A stretch of DNA of 64,000 nucleotides from an uncultured Duncaniella sp. (GTDB lineage Bacteria > Bacteroidota > Bacteroidia > Bacteroidales > Muribaculaceae), in NCBI RefSeq assembly GCF_910577345.1, contig NZ_CAJTMT010000002.1, positions 162,410-226,409 of the forward strand, read 5' to 3'. The position numbers were made by a program, and so were the translations under genes. Under the pieces are notes generated by a model that worked only from the letters and a program-made list of their open reading frames with translations, was not told the DNA's origin and made no database searches. This document shows positions 1-9,155 of the stretch, one piece after another. Position 1 is the stretch's first letter, and every line of letters begins with the position of its first letter.

Positions 1-2
1 GT

Positions 3-2714
3 TATTTCACCTATCCGACCGATTCAACCAAAATCCCGGAAATATCATTCACCCGTGCAGACTACGAAGCCTACAATCCCAAGCAGATTAATCTCTCACC
101 TCAGAGCAATGACACATACGAGACCGGCGACATATTTGTCAATGCCGATTACCGTGGTATGCTCTCGCTCAACGTTGGGGAAAGTTTCCAGGCTCACGCC
201 ATGCGCACATGGGAGCTTACCGACAATTCAACCAACAACTATTTCATCGAGCCGGATTTCCACTATACAGTCCTTGATCTCGACGGCAAACCCTGCAAGG
301 ATGTCATAGAAATAGATTCCACGAAGACCACTTCACCCTGGGTCACAATTACAGGTAAGAATCCCGGCACAGCCATCGTCCTCGTGACCTACGATGCCAT
401 CGGTCTCAACTATTATTCCGGAAAGGAAAAGAAGGCTTATCTCGGTGGTGAATACTGGGGTGCTATCTGGCCTGAAAATACCGGAACCTACGTCGTGACT
501 GTAGGGGAATCTGCTTCCGGCATCATTCCAAACATGACTGTCAATGAAAAGTACAATATCCCTGCCGAGGGTGCCAAGACTCTGAAAATGTCGGGCGCCT
601 ATGTCGATGCTGAGCATGATGTGTTCTACTATCTCGACACTGAGGATTGCGCCTACTATACTTTCACTCCCGAAGGTGTCGACAATGTCACCATCGCCTA
701 TCCCACCATCACTGAAACTGAAGCAACATATACCGGCTTCACTTCGGATGGTGTCGTGAAGAATGAGGATGGTTCCTACACACTCTCGCTCAGACATGGA
801 CGTCAGATTGTCAAGCTCACCGATGCGCAGGGCCGCTCGACCTATCAGGTGATGAGAGCTCGTCGTTGCACCCGCGAAATCTCCAACACGTCGCGTCCCG
901 GAAGCAAGGTGTTCCAGCCGGGTGACCGCATCAAGATTCAGTACAACGGACTCTACCACCCCGCCAACAAGATTGCCGGTATCTACAACATGAGTGCATA
1001 CGTGACCTACAACAGTGTGCCTAACGGTTCATCACTCATTCTCAGCGCCAACCAGTACAATTTCGCCGGAATTCCCAAGGCCCAGGCTGTCGAAGTAGAT
1101 ATACCCGAGGACTACGATGCCCTTGCCAATCCAATGTGGGTCATGGATGAAGGTGTGATTCAGGTTAACGGCTACGGTGACCCCATCGGCAACCACCGCT
1201 TCATTGATCCCATCGGTGGCCGCTCTCCCAACTTTACCGCCGTCCCCCATAAGACATATTTCGGATATATACCCGATGTTAGCATTCCCCTCAGTCCTTA
1301 CAAGGCTTTCGATATCAAGCTTTCAAATCCGGAGGGTGCGGATGTCACCTTGAGCTTCAATGGTAAGGAGCTTACTCCCGGTGAGGATGGTCTCTATAAC
1401 GGTACTTACGGAACATATAGTGTGATAGGTAAGAAAAAAGGCTTCCTCTGTTTCCGTGAGGACTTCGAGATAAGTGATGACGCCGAGGGCCTGCAGACAT
1501 TCAATATTGATCTCGTGGCCGATGCCTCTTCTTGGGACGGTGAATCAGTGGCCGAAGCTCAGGAAATCGAAGGTGTCTACCACATTTCCACTCCCGAACA
1601 GCTTGCATGGTTTGCCGCACAGATCAACAGCAAGGGTGTCGATGCAAGTTCAAAGGTCATTCTTGATTCTGACATTCAGCTTGGCGGATATGACTGGACC
1701 TGCATAGGTTCAAGCAGCTCGAATCCCTTCACAGGAGATTTCAACGGCAACAACCACTCGATTGAGGGTCTGTTCATAAATCTCCCCGATGCTCAGTATC
1801 AGGGACTCTTCGGTTACTTCGGAGCCAACAAAGCCACCACTAAGGTGCATAATCTTCGTGTCAGCGGTTCGGTGACCGCCAAGGCATACGTCGGGGGACT
1901 CGTAGGTTCGTCTGCCGATAACACTGAAATCGACCGTTGCGAGGTCAATGTGACCGTCACTGCAAGCGGCAACTACGCCGGTGGTATTGTCGGTATGCTT
2001 ACTGGCAAGAGTTCCAAGGTTTCCAACTCGTCCAACCTTGCAGCTGTCGCCGGTACTTCCAATGCCGGAGGTATAGCCGGAGGTTGCAGTGTCAGTGCTG
2101 CCACTGCCCCGACTTTTGAAAATGTGTTCAATATGGGTGAGATTGTCGGTGGAACAACAGGCGGTTGCATCGGCTCGACAGGTGCTTCTGTCGCTACGAA
2201 GATAAATGTATTCTCTACATTCGAAGGCCGCAATACCGCCGGACAGGAAACTGTGACACCCGAGCAAATGGCTTCAGGTGAAATCACCTGGCTCCTCGGT
2301 GAGGCTTTCGGTCAGACAATCGGTGAAGAAAAGTATCCGGTAATCGGTGGTGCCAAGGTCTACAAAGTCAACTATGTGCTCGTTGACAATGGCGCTGCAG
2401 TTGCCGATGACTCCGCTGATGCTGAAAACGTCATCTATACCAATGGTAGTCTTCCCTCGGAACTCAATGGAGATGAGGTTCGTTGGTTTACCGATTCGGA
2501 GATGACCTCACAGGTGAGCGCAGTTGAAAGCGATGTCACTCTCTATGCCGCCGTTGGTACATTCTCCGGCATTGACAATATCATCGGTGATGGTGAGGAA
2601 ATGAATGTCCGTTGGTATGACCTCCGCGGCATTGAAATCAATGCTCCCGCTCCCGGTGTCCACGGTATCTTCATCCGTGTCGTCAACGGTCGCAGCGAGA
2701 AGGTTGTCCTCTGA
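3..2714 (+). CDS. Large secreted GLUG-repeat protein, 5' partial
   Basis: The frame is open from base 3, so the N-terminus and any signal peptide lie outside the window; about 903 residues are visible. The first ~500 residues look like Ig/adhesin-type beta domains and I recognise no enzyme motif. About residues 515-760 contain GLUG-type repeats (VGGLVGSS, AGGIVGML, AGGIAGG) as found in Bacteroidales surface proteins. The C-terminus ends in a module with WYDLRG and GIFIRVVNGR, which resembles the YNLqGr...GiYI.nGkK tail of many Bacteroidales secreted proteins. A surface or secreted structural/adhesive role is inferred. The gene converges on the fructokinase gene, with a long inverted repeat between them. 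Confidence 0.7.
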   Translation, partial: YFTYPTDSTKIPEISFTRADYEAYNPKQINLSPQSNDTYETGDIFVNADYRGMLSLNVGESFQAHAMRTWELTDNSTNNYFIEPDFHYTVLDLDGKPCKDVIEIDSTKTTSPWVTITGKNPGTAIVLVTYDAIGLNYYSGKEKKAYLGGEYWGAIWPENTGTYVVTVGESASGIIPNMTVNEKYNIPAEGAKTLKMSGAYVDAEHDVFYYLDTEDCAYYTFTPEGVDNVTIAYPTITETEATYTGFTSDGVVKNEDGSYTLSLRHGRQIVKLTDAQGRSTYQVMRARRCTREISNTSRPGSKVFQPGDRIKIQYNGLYHPANKIAGIYNMSAYVTYNSVPNGSSLILSANQYNFAGIPKAQAVEVDIPEDYDALANPMWVMDEGVIQVNGYGDPIGNHRFIDPIGGRSPNFTAVPHKTYFGYIPDVSIPLSPYKAFDIKLSNPEGADVTLSFNGKELTPGEDGLYNGTYGTYSVIGKKKGFLCFREDFEISDDAEGLQTFNIDLVADASSWDGESVAEAQEIEGVYHISTPEQLAWFAAQINSKGVDASSKVILDSDIQLGGYDWTCIGSSSSNPFTGDFNGNNHSIEGLFINLPDAQYQGLFGYFGANKATTKVHNLRVSGSVTAKAYVGGLVGSSADNTEIDRCEVNVTVTASGNYAGGIVGMLTGKSSKVSNSSNLAAVAGTSNAGGIAGGCSVSAATAPTFENVFNMGEIVGGTTGGCIGSTGASVATKINVFSTFEGRNTAGQETVTPEQMASGEITWLLGEAFGQTIGEEKYPVIGGAKVYKVNYVLVDNGAAVADDSADAENVIYTNGSLPSELNGDEVRWFTDSEMTSQVSAVESDVTLYAAVGTFSGIDNIIGDGEEMNVRWYDLRGIEINAPAPGVHGIFIRVVNGRSEKVVL

Positions 2715-2782
2715 TTCCCGGCAATTCAGATTTTCTGAATTTACTGACGAAGCTGTATCATAATTCAGTATTTTCTTTTTTT

Positions 2783-2910
2783 GATACATAAGCACCCAAG
2801 AGCATAAGAGACAAAAGAATATATAATTTCCTGTAAGATTGATAGTTATTTTCAGGTTCTTGATTATTATATATTCTTTTGTCCCTTATGCTCTTGGGTG
2901 CTTATGTATC
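2783..2910. repeat. Long inverted repeat, copy 1 (45-bp arms)
   Basis: Arms 2783-2827 and 2866-2910 are reverse complements with one mismatch, around a 38-nt loop. The arm begins GATACATAAGCAC and ends in AT-rich sequence. A homologous element with arms of the same length is at 50541-50658, and both lie between convergent genes. A bidirectional-terminator role or a MITE-like origin is inferred. No transposase is near. Confidence 0.85.
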
Positions 2911-2949
2911 TCCTATGTTAGATTGGTATTCTCCCAAAAAACTATTGAC

Positions 2950-3876
2950 CTATTTCCTGCTGCGGTCGATGAGGTGGGAGGGGAGGGTTGGGGTTGCGCC
3001 GTGGCAGGTGCAGACGTAGGCCGAGACATTCACAGCAAGCCTATGTGCCTCGACAATGGGGAGTCCGTTGAGTAGCGATGCAACGAAAGTAGCTGTGAAT
3101 GAGTCTCCTGCCCCTACAGTATCGGCAACTTCCACAACCGGAGTCTCTACGAAGCTGACATTTCCGGGGGTGAAGACGTAGCTTCCGTGCGCTCCACAAG
3201 TCAGGATGAGGATGTCGAGCCTGTAGCGTCCGAGCAATTCCTCGGCAATCTCCTCCATGCTCAGTCTGTCGAGATTGAAGAGACGGCCGACGGTGATGAT
3301 TTCCTCATCGTTGATTTTAAGCACATTGCAGCGCTCCATCGAAGCCTCGATAATCTCGCGGGTATAGAAATTCTGGCGCAGATTGATGTCAAACACTTTA
3401 TAAATACCTTCGCCTTCGGGCATGGAGTCAAGGAAGGCGTTGATTGTCGCGCGAGATACAGCATCGCGTTGGGCAAGCGAACCGAAGCATACCGCCACGG
3501 TTTCCGATGCAAGTTTCTGCATTTCAGGCGTGAATGGTATATTGTCCCATGCAACGTCAGTCTTTATCTCGTATGACGGAATTCCGTCACCATCGAGAGT
3601 CACTTGAACGGTTCCGGTCGGAAAGTCAACAATAGAGAGCAGAGAGTTGACATCTTTCCCTTCAAGTACGCTGACGATTTCCCGTCCGAGTTCATCGTCA
3701 CCGATAGCGCTAACAGCCACGCCGTTGAGACCGAACTGTGAGATATGATAGGCAAAATTGGCCGGTGCGCCACCGAGTTTCTTACCCTCAGGCAGAACGT
3801 CCCAAAGCAATTCACCAAGTCCCACCACCTTTCCGGCAGCAGGCAGAGAAGTATTGTTGCAATTTTCAGATTTCAT
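2950..3876 (-). CDS. PfkB-family carbohydrate kinase (fructokinase-like)
   Basis: 308-residue ribokinase/PfkB-fold sugar kinase that should phosphorylate a sugar with ATP in the cytoplasm. The N-terminal signature GGAPANFAYH and the C-terminal anion-hole/catalytic motif DTVGAGDSF (Asp as base) are both intact, and length is typical. The GGAPANFA form is common in fructokinases, so fructose is the best substrate guess; other hexoses are possible. No transporter or hydrolase sits next to it. A degenerate tandem repeat lies immediately 5' of the start codon, and the long inverted repeat lies beyond the stop. Confidence 0.85.
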   Translation of the reverse strand: MKSENCNNTSLPAAGKVVGLGELLWDVLPEGKKLGGAPANFAYHISQFGLNGVAVSAIGDDELGREIVSVLEGKDVNSLLSIVDFPTGTVQVTLDGDGIPSYEIKTDVAWDNIPFTPEMQKLASETVAVCFGSLAQRDAVSRATINAFLDSMPEGEGIYKVFDINLRQNFYTREIIEASMERCNVLKINDEEIITVGRLFNLDRLSMEEIAEELLGRYRLDILILTCGAHGSYVFTPGNVSFVETPVVEVADTVGAGDSFTATFVASLLNGLPIVEAHRLAVNVSAYVCTCHGATPTLPSHLIDRSRK

Positions 3877-3888
3877 GATAATATCGAG

Positions 3889-3992
3889 TCAAGATAAGTT
3901 TTGTTTGATAAGATAAGTTCCTTTAATAAGATACGTTTTCTTCGATACTTTCTTTAATAGGATAAGTTTCTTCGATAGATAAGTTTCTTCCT
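3889..3992. repeat. Degenerate short tandem repeat 5' of the fructokinase gene
   Basis: About five imperfect copies of a GATAAGTTTCTT-like unit at 17-23 nt spacing (variants GATAAGTTTTG, GATAAGTTCC, GATACGTTTTC, GATAAGTTTC) end ~12 nt upstream of the start codon at 3876. A 67-codon minus-strand frame crosses it (3889-4092) but is low-complexity and was not called as a gene. Confidence 0.7.
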
Positions 3993-4098
3993 TACAAAGT
4001 AAACATTTATCTTCCGAAAATTCAACTAAATCCCTGCATAATCCTCCTTTCAAACGTTCCCATAACCTGCAAACGTTTTCATCGTAACCCATAAAAAT

Positions 4099-4140
4099 AA
4101 GCCGTCACCGAGCTTACTCATTGATTCCCGGTGACGGCTT
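4099..4140 (-). terminator. Terminator of the fimbrillin/CotH operon
   Basis: 12-bp perfect arms (AAGCCGTCACCG at 4099-4110, complement at 4129-4140) are followed on the minus strand by ATTTTTATG. It lies 26 nt beyond the CotH-protein stop codon. Confidence 0.8.
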
Positions 4141-4165
4141 GTTTTTAGATTGATCTTGAGAGCTG

Positions 4166-6766
4166 TTATTTTGCGGTTGTAACAAAGTTACCCTCGGTTA
4201 TGGCCTGGTTCATCCATGCGAGACGTTGCTCATAGACCGTTTTAAGATTGTCAATGATTTCAGGATATGTATTGAAATCTTCGTCGCCGGAGAATCCGGG
4301 ACCCCATGAAATAATGGACGTACGGTTGAATGCAAGAGGCCATATAGCATGGTTCACTTCCCATGAGCGGATATTAGACTGTCCGGCCAATTCGATTTCA
4401 GCGCTGACTTGCTGCAGATATGGGTAGATTGTTTTCCAACGTTCCTGAACTGCATTCCTGAAGGCCGCGTCCTTGAAGAGGAGAGGATACCACATATATG
4501 GTCTGTCAGAGTCAGATGGTCTGTCAGAGAACGAGGTGGCTGGAGCGGAGTTTGAATATAACCATTCTGATGAGGAACGTGGCAGTTCACCGGCTCCATA
4601 TCTGCTTTGCAATGATTTGCTTTTTGAAAGATTCGGGAAAGTAAGGTAGTCGAAATCCCAGACCGGACCTCCGCAAAGTTTTGAGTTTCCTCCATCCATG
4701 TAGAGGTAGACACTTTTAGGATGTTTGTATTCATCGTTAAGTGTTAATTCAAAGACTATCCATTGGTCTATTATGGAATTGATGTCGAGTTCTTGATATG
4801 CATCCGAGTAATTGCCGTTTACGATATTTGATTCAATACGGTTGATTTTGGTTTGGATTTGAGCCAGAATATCAGAAGAGACATCATCTTTAAGCATTAC
4901 AGGAATTCCTCGTTTCGAGGTCACGAATTTGCAATTCTCATCATAATTGTCATCACATTCGATAAGGTAGCCGCAATTATTGAAATCCGCAGTTCCGGTG
5001 TCGGCAAGCACATCTTCGTATGCATCCTTTATATTCAGTCGGTTCGCATCTATCTTGATTTGTTCGCAGAGATAGTAGTTACCGACATGGCGTCCGTCAA
5101 TTACGAGTTCGACGTTGGTTCCATGTACATTCCAAGGCATTCCTTGTCCGATGGCACCACTTTTTGACGCTGATTCCGTTGCGTGGGCGATTGCAAAAGC
5201 TGTATGGTTACGCAACATTGAGTTGTCAATCCAGTTGGCAAGAAGTACCCAGCGTTTGTGTTTTGGCATGTCGCCGATAGCTTGTTTTTTAGTCAATTTA
5301 ATCGCAAAGGGTTTCTTGGGAAAATTTTGAGTCGAATTGCCACGCAGACGCATTCCGCAGGTCTGTGCGGCCATGGTGTATTTACCGTTGATGTCGTATA
5401 TACTCATTGAGTCATCTTCTGCCCAGGAACTGTCTTTTGATCTGACTTTGACTCCACCAAACCACTTTGTCCAGGTTCCTGAAATTGAGGCGGATTGATT
5501 GATTACCACGACCGGAAGGCCTGTATTGGTGACTGTGACAGTGTATTCAGCTTTGTTACCGTCGGATGCCTCAAGTGTATATGTGACAGGTTTGGAGAAA
5601 TCATGCGAAGTCACACCGGATTCCTGCTCTGCTCCCTCAACAGTAACTTTGATGCCTTCCGGAACCTTGAAAGTCGGGACAAGGTTGAAGTCGTAGAGAT
5701 ACGGAATCATCCCTGAGATGTCTTTCCCATTGATTGAAAGCACCTCAGTGGTCACGTCTTTTTCTGTTACGGATGCTCCACCGGAAACAGATTCCAATTT
5801 CTTTGCAAGAATCTTGCCGTTGTTGGCGGCTACAGTGAATTCGAATGATTGCATCACGGGATCAGTGACTACCTGATTTTCCCAACCGAATTTGTCGGAT
5901 TCCGCATACATTTTGAGAGTAAGAGGGAATGTATAGATGTAGTCAGCTTGAAGTGCCGCTTTAGCTTTTGTTGTGAATGTAGCTATATGTTTGTCAGTCT
6001 TCACGTGCACTTTGAGCTCATCGCCTGCGAGGATGGCGGGGGCGCAGGTGAGATAACCGGTAAATGTTTTCCCGGCAGATAGTTTGGGGTTGGAAACCCA
6101 TTCCATTTTGAGCTCATTGATGCCTTCAGTCGTGAAAACAGGATTGCCGCCCGGGGAGGTTACGTCAAAAGTAAAGTCTCCGCCAAGTGTTCTCCCTTCG
6201 GGAGCAGAGAGTGATATCCACTGTAGTTCTTCTTCGGCAAGCTCCGTCCCGGTTGCGTCGATGGTGAAACGTATGAGGGCAAAGAGGTGGGAGAATGAGA
6301 ATTCATTTGAGGAACCGGCTTTGGGGATGCCTACCTTGTAGTCGCCTTCAAGAGCTCCGGTCAGATGGTCAAAGTGCTGGATGGCCGGGAGAGATCCTTT
6401 CAGGCTCGTAGGAGCCACGCCTGAGTTCGTTTCAGAATAAGGGTAATAGGCATAGAGAGGAACATCGTTGCCTGTCATCGTTCCGTTGAAGGAGCTTGTC
6501 GGAAGATTTTCTGTCGCGGTGTTCTCAAACAGAGCGTTGCGTGTGGAGCTGCCGTAGACGCCTAACATGTCTTCAGGCATCCATAGAATGCCTACTTCAT
6601 TACCTGCGTAGGGCGTTTCATCCACACATGTACGGGAAACAGGCATGTCGAGTGTTGCAACAATGGTCTGTTCTGAGCCTTTCTGTTCTTTTTCAACATC
6701 GTCCGAACATCCTGTAGTGGAAACGCTAAGAAGGATGGCCGCTGTTGGATAGAGTAGTCTTTTCAT
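4166..6766 (-). CDS. Fimbrillin-like lipoprotein with CotH kinase domain
   Basis: 866 residues from the ATG at 6764-6766; an in-frame TTG two codons upstream is the less likely start. A signal peptide ends in a lipobox with Cys at about residue 20 (STTGC), so it is a lipoprotein. Residues ~30-290 look like a fimbrillin domain, ~300-420 like an Ig-type domain (YTLEASDGNKAEYTVTV), and ~470-860 is a CotH kinase domain. Expected CotH features are visible: RLRGNST, KKPFAIKL, YLCEQIKID and the acidic metal/catalytic motif WDFD near residue 704, so activity is plausible. CotH enzymes are atypical protein kinases known from spore-coat phosphorylation. Here the enzyme would act at the cell surface, perhaps on its operon partner (inference). 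The start codon sits 15 nt after an intrinsic-terminator-like hairpin, suggesting reduced expression relative to the gene upstream. Confidence 0.82.
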   Translation of the reverse strand: MKRLLYPTAAILLSVSTTGCSDDVEKEQKGSEQTIVATLDMPVSRTCVDETPYAGNEVGILWMPEDMLGVYGSSTRNALFENTATENLPTSSFNGTMTGNDVPLYAYYPYSETNSGVAPTSLKGSLPAIQHFDHLTGALEGDYKVGIPKAGSSNEFSFSHLFALIRFTIDATGTELAEEELQWISLSAPEGRTLGGDFTFDVTSPGGNPVFTTEGINELKMEWVSNPKLSAGKTFTGYLTCAPAILAGDELKVHVKTDKHIATFTTKAKAALQADYIYTFPLTLKMYAESDKFGWENQVVTDPVMQSFEFTVAANNGKILAKKLESVSGGASVTEKDVTTEVLSINGKDISGMIPYLYDFNLVPTFKVPEGIKVTVEGAEQESGVTSHDFSKPVTYTLEASDGNKAEYTVTVTNTGLPVVVINQSASISGTWTKWFGGVKVRSKDSSWAEDDSMSIYDINGKYTMAAQTCGMRLRGNSTQNFPKKPFAIKLTKKQAIGDMPKHKRWVLLANWIDNSMLRNHTAFAIAHATESASKSGAIGQGMPWNVHGTNVELVIDGRHVGNYYLCEQIKIDANRLNIKDAYEDVLADTGTADFNNCGYLIECDDNYDENCKFVTSKRGIPVMLKDDVSSDILAQIQTKINRIESNIVNGNYSDAYQELDINSIIDQWIVFELTLNDEYKHPKSVYLYMDGGNSKLCGGPVWDFDYLTFPNLSKSKSLQSRYGAGELPRSSSEWLYSNSAPATSFSDRPSDSDRPYMWYPLLFKDAAFRNAVQERWKTIYPYLQQVSAEIELAGQSNIRSWEVNHAIWPLAFNRTSIISWGPGFSGDEDFNTYPEIIDNLKTVYEQRLAWMNQAITEGNFVTTAK

Positions 6767-6781
6767 ATTCAAGGTAAAAAC

Positions 6782-6820
6782 CCTGTTACTGCCACATAAA
6801 CAATATGGAGCAGTAACAGG
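6782..6820 (-). terminator. Intra-operon hairpin/attenuator before the CotH gene
   Basis: Arms CCTGTTACTGC (6782-6792) and GCAGTAACAGG (6810-6820) are perfect over 11 bp, with a partly pairable loop. On the minus strand they are followed by GTTTTTAC. The hairpin ends 15 nt before the CotH start codon. Confidence 0.65.
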
Positions 6821-6885
6821 AATTGGTTGTAATAAAAAATAAAAATAATAATGTGATGTAGATTTAATGTAGAATCAAGAGCTGT

Positions 6886-9126
6886 TTAATCCCAGTCTGC
6901 GAGATTTCCGCCATCTTGGCGGGTGGCATTGTGGGGTGCAGATTGTTGGGTTGTGCCTCCGGTGCTTGTCTGCATGTGGAAGGCGTAGTTGTTCCACATG
7001 ATGGCGTCGATGAGCTTTTGGTTAGATTCATCGGCGTTATTCATCATAATCATACCATAGGGCGATGTCTGACGTGAGGGATTGGTCAGTTGATTGTAAG
7101 TGTAGTCGTTAATTGTCGTGACATTGCTGGTGTTTGATCCGGTAGCCTGGTCATCACCTATAACCATATAGATCCAGACATTGTGTTTGCCCTCGGTGTA
7201 GTAATTGTAGCTGTTAAGCGCCATATTCTGCACGGCCTGCTGGGTAAGGGACAGTGTTGAACCCCATTCGTATTGAGTAGTAACCATTCGGCCAAATTCA
7301 TAATAATACCAACGCATGGGGGCGTCTGCCAGTTTGGAGGCATCTTCTGTGAGGTTTGTGAGTGAGTTTCCGGAAATGTAATCGAACATAGGTTTTCCAA
7401 AAACAGCCTGGGTCATGCGGGGTTGATTATAGTAAGTGAGATTGGTCGTACTGCTTGGGGTCCACCAATAGGAATAGAGAATAGGAGCCTGTGTAACGGT
7501 GGATGCCTGAGTTTGGTTAAGCAGAATCGGGTCGGTTGCGTTGCAGTGTACAATAATTTTACCGGCAACATCACTAATTGTGGTATTGGCTGTGATATTC
7601 TGTTGAATGTTTGTGGCTGCGTTCACAACTTTGGCAATGTTGTCAGCTGCTGTAAGAGCATTAGTGATATTTTGGGTTTCTCCATGGAAGTTTGTAGCGA
7701 TGTTGAGCACTACAAATTCATTGAAGTTTTCACCGTTGAATTTGTTTTTCTCCTCCTGAAGCCAAGTGTTGAGGTCACTCAAAAGCTTGGCTAAAGTAAT
7801 GGAACCCGTGTTGTCGCCAACAGTGTTATCGATATCAGTGGTATTCCAAGCAACACTAACGTTGAAGGCGCGGATACCGGCTTCAAACTGCTCCTGCATA
7901 CTCTTTGTCTGACAAATGCCGTTTGTGGCCGCCCAGGAGCCGGGGATAGAAAGTTCGGTGATGTATGTGTTTGGATCGATGTCCGACATCCAGTAGTTAT
8001 AGTTGATGGTCACACCGGGCTGTTCGATTGCAGGGAGTTTGATTTTGTTAATTTGCTTCGGCTCGATGCTGTTGCTGGCAAGTTTCTTTATATAGTATCC
8101 TGCATTAGTGTAAACTTCAAGCTGGAGATTTTCCGGTTTGATAGTGGGGTCAGGTGCGATGAAGAACCGCACTGAGAGCTTCTCGCCTTTCTTGATGGTG
8201 ACTGGCGAGCTGCTGGAGGTGTGCTCGGCATCGGAAGCATAGGTGGGTTTCACGATAACCATCTGAATCATGTCGGAACCTTCGGATATGGAGCCTACCA
8301 TTTGACCTGTAGTGATATTATACTGGAAGGAACCGGTTATATTGGCGCCGTCTGTACTGCGGAGTATAATACGGTTGATGGTCATGCCGTCGCGGAAAGC
8401 CTGAATGGTGTTGGTTGTTGAAGGCGCAGAAACTGTGACATCGAGCACAGTGGCTATGGGCTCGAAGCCAAGGGTCACGGTTTCGGCGTATGCCTGTGCG
8501 TTGTTATGTGCAATCATGAGGCAGTTCTGCATGTCGGGCTCTCCACGCCAGGTGGTCACTCCACCGTCGGTAATGGTGGTGAACTGCTTGGGCGACTGTC
8601 CGTTGCTGATGTTAGCGGTGGCAACGTAATTGCTGCCGCTCGTGGCAATATTGCTCCAACGCATGGACGGGAATAGAGCATAGAAATCAAATTTCTCTTT
8701 GCCGGATTCATTATTGCCCCATTGCACACCGTAATCACCGGTCTTGTCAAGTGAGCCGGCTGTGTTGCTGCCACCGGTAGGTGTGGTGCTACCTGTCCCA
8801 TAGCCGTCAGTACCGATGGTTCCGGTGGTAGGGGTGATTTTATATTCAGCCTGATTGCGGCCAGCGGCGCAATCGGGTGAGAAAATAGTCACGCGTTCAT
8901 ACACGGCGTTTTCCCAATTGAGATAGTTTCCCCACCAAAGTGTCTGGGAAGTGCCGTCGGAGGATTCGGGACCATACATTGTTCGGCTTGTCTTGCCGGT
9001 TCCTATTGCAAAGTTGACCTCATCATCTGCAGTGACAGGATTGGAGTTTGGCTCCTCATTTGAACAGGAGGCTAAACCTGCGATTGCTGCGATAGACAGC
9101 AAGCTAAAAATCTTACTTATCTTCAT
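6886..9126 (-). CDS. Fimbrillin-like lipoprotein with degenerate PI-PLC X-like domain
   Basis: 746 residues with a signal peptide and lipobox (AGLASC). Residues ~35-370 resemble a fimbrillin-type domain. From ~residue 380 a PI-PLC X-like fold is suggested by the order MSDID, ITELSIPG, QTKSMQEQ, AGIRAFNV, FVVLNI and GKIIVH, which parallels TELSIPGTHDS, QSxSxxEQL, GIRxFDIR of bacterial PI-specific phospholipase C. The GTHD segment holding the first catalytic His is replaced by GSWAATNG, and the Asp of FDIR reads Asn. If the assignment is right this is a non-catalytic binding or structural domain. The next gene encodes a fimbrillin/CotH kinase and the preceding small gene is 29 bp away, so one operon is likely. 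Confidence 0.68.
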   Translation of the reverse strand: MKISKIFSLLSIAAIAGLASCSNEEPNSNPVTADDEVNFAIGTGKTSRTMYGPESSDGTSQTLWWGNYLNWENAVYERVTIFSPDCAAGRNQAEYKITPTTGTIGTDGYGTGSTTPTGGSNTAGSLDKTGDYGVQWGNNESGKEKFDFYALFPSMRWSNIATSGSNYVATANISNGQSPKQFTTITDGGVTTWRGEPDMQNCLMIAHNNAQAYAETVTLGFEPIATVLDVTVSAPSTTNTIQAFRDGMTINRIILRSTDGANITGSFQYNITTGQMVGSISEGSDMIQMVIVKPTYASDAEHTSSSSPVTIKKGEKLSVRFFIAPDPTIKPENLQLEVYTNAGYYIKKLASNSIEPKQINKIKLPAIEQPGVTINYNYWMSDIDPNTYITELSIPGSWAATNGICQTKSMQEQFEAGIRAFNVSVAWNTTDIDNTVGDNTGSITLAKLLSDLNTWLQEEKNKFNGENFNEFVVLNIATNFHGETQNITNALTAADNIAKVVNAATNIQQNITANTTISDVAGKIIVHCNATDPILLNQTQASTVTQAPILYSYWWTPSSTTNLTYYNQPRMTQAVFGKPMFDYISGNSLTNLTEDASKLADAPMRWYYYEFGRMVTTQYEWGSTLSLTQQAVQNMALNSYNYYTEGKHNVWIYMVIGDDQATGSNTSNVTTINDYTYNQLTNPSRQTSPYGMIMMNNADESNQKLIDAIMWNNYAFHMQTSTGGTTQQSAPHNATRQDGGNLADWD

Positions 9127-9155
9127 TTTTACTGGTGTGTAGCGTTTGTCAGATA

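Noticed and set aside
3889..4092. 67-codon minus-strand ORF upstream of the fructokinase gene
   Set aside because: Its sequence is translated from a degenerate tandem repeat and a Lys/Leu/Tyr-rich low-complexity stretch, with no family resemblance.
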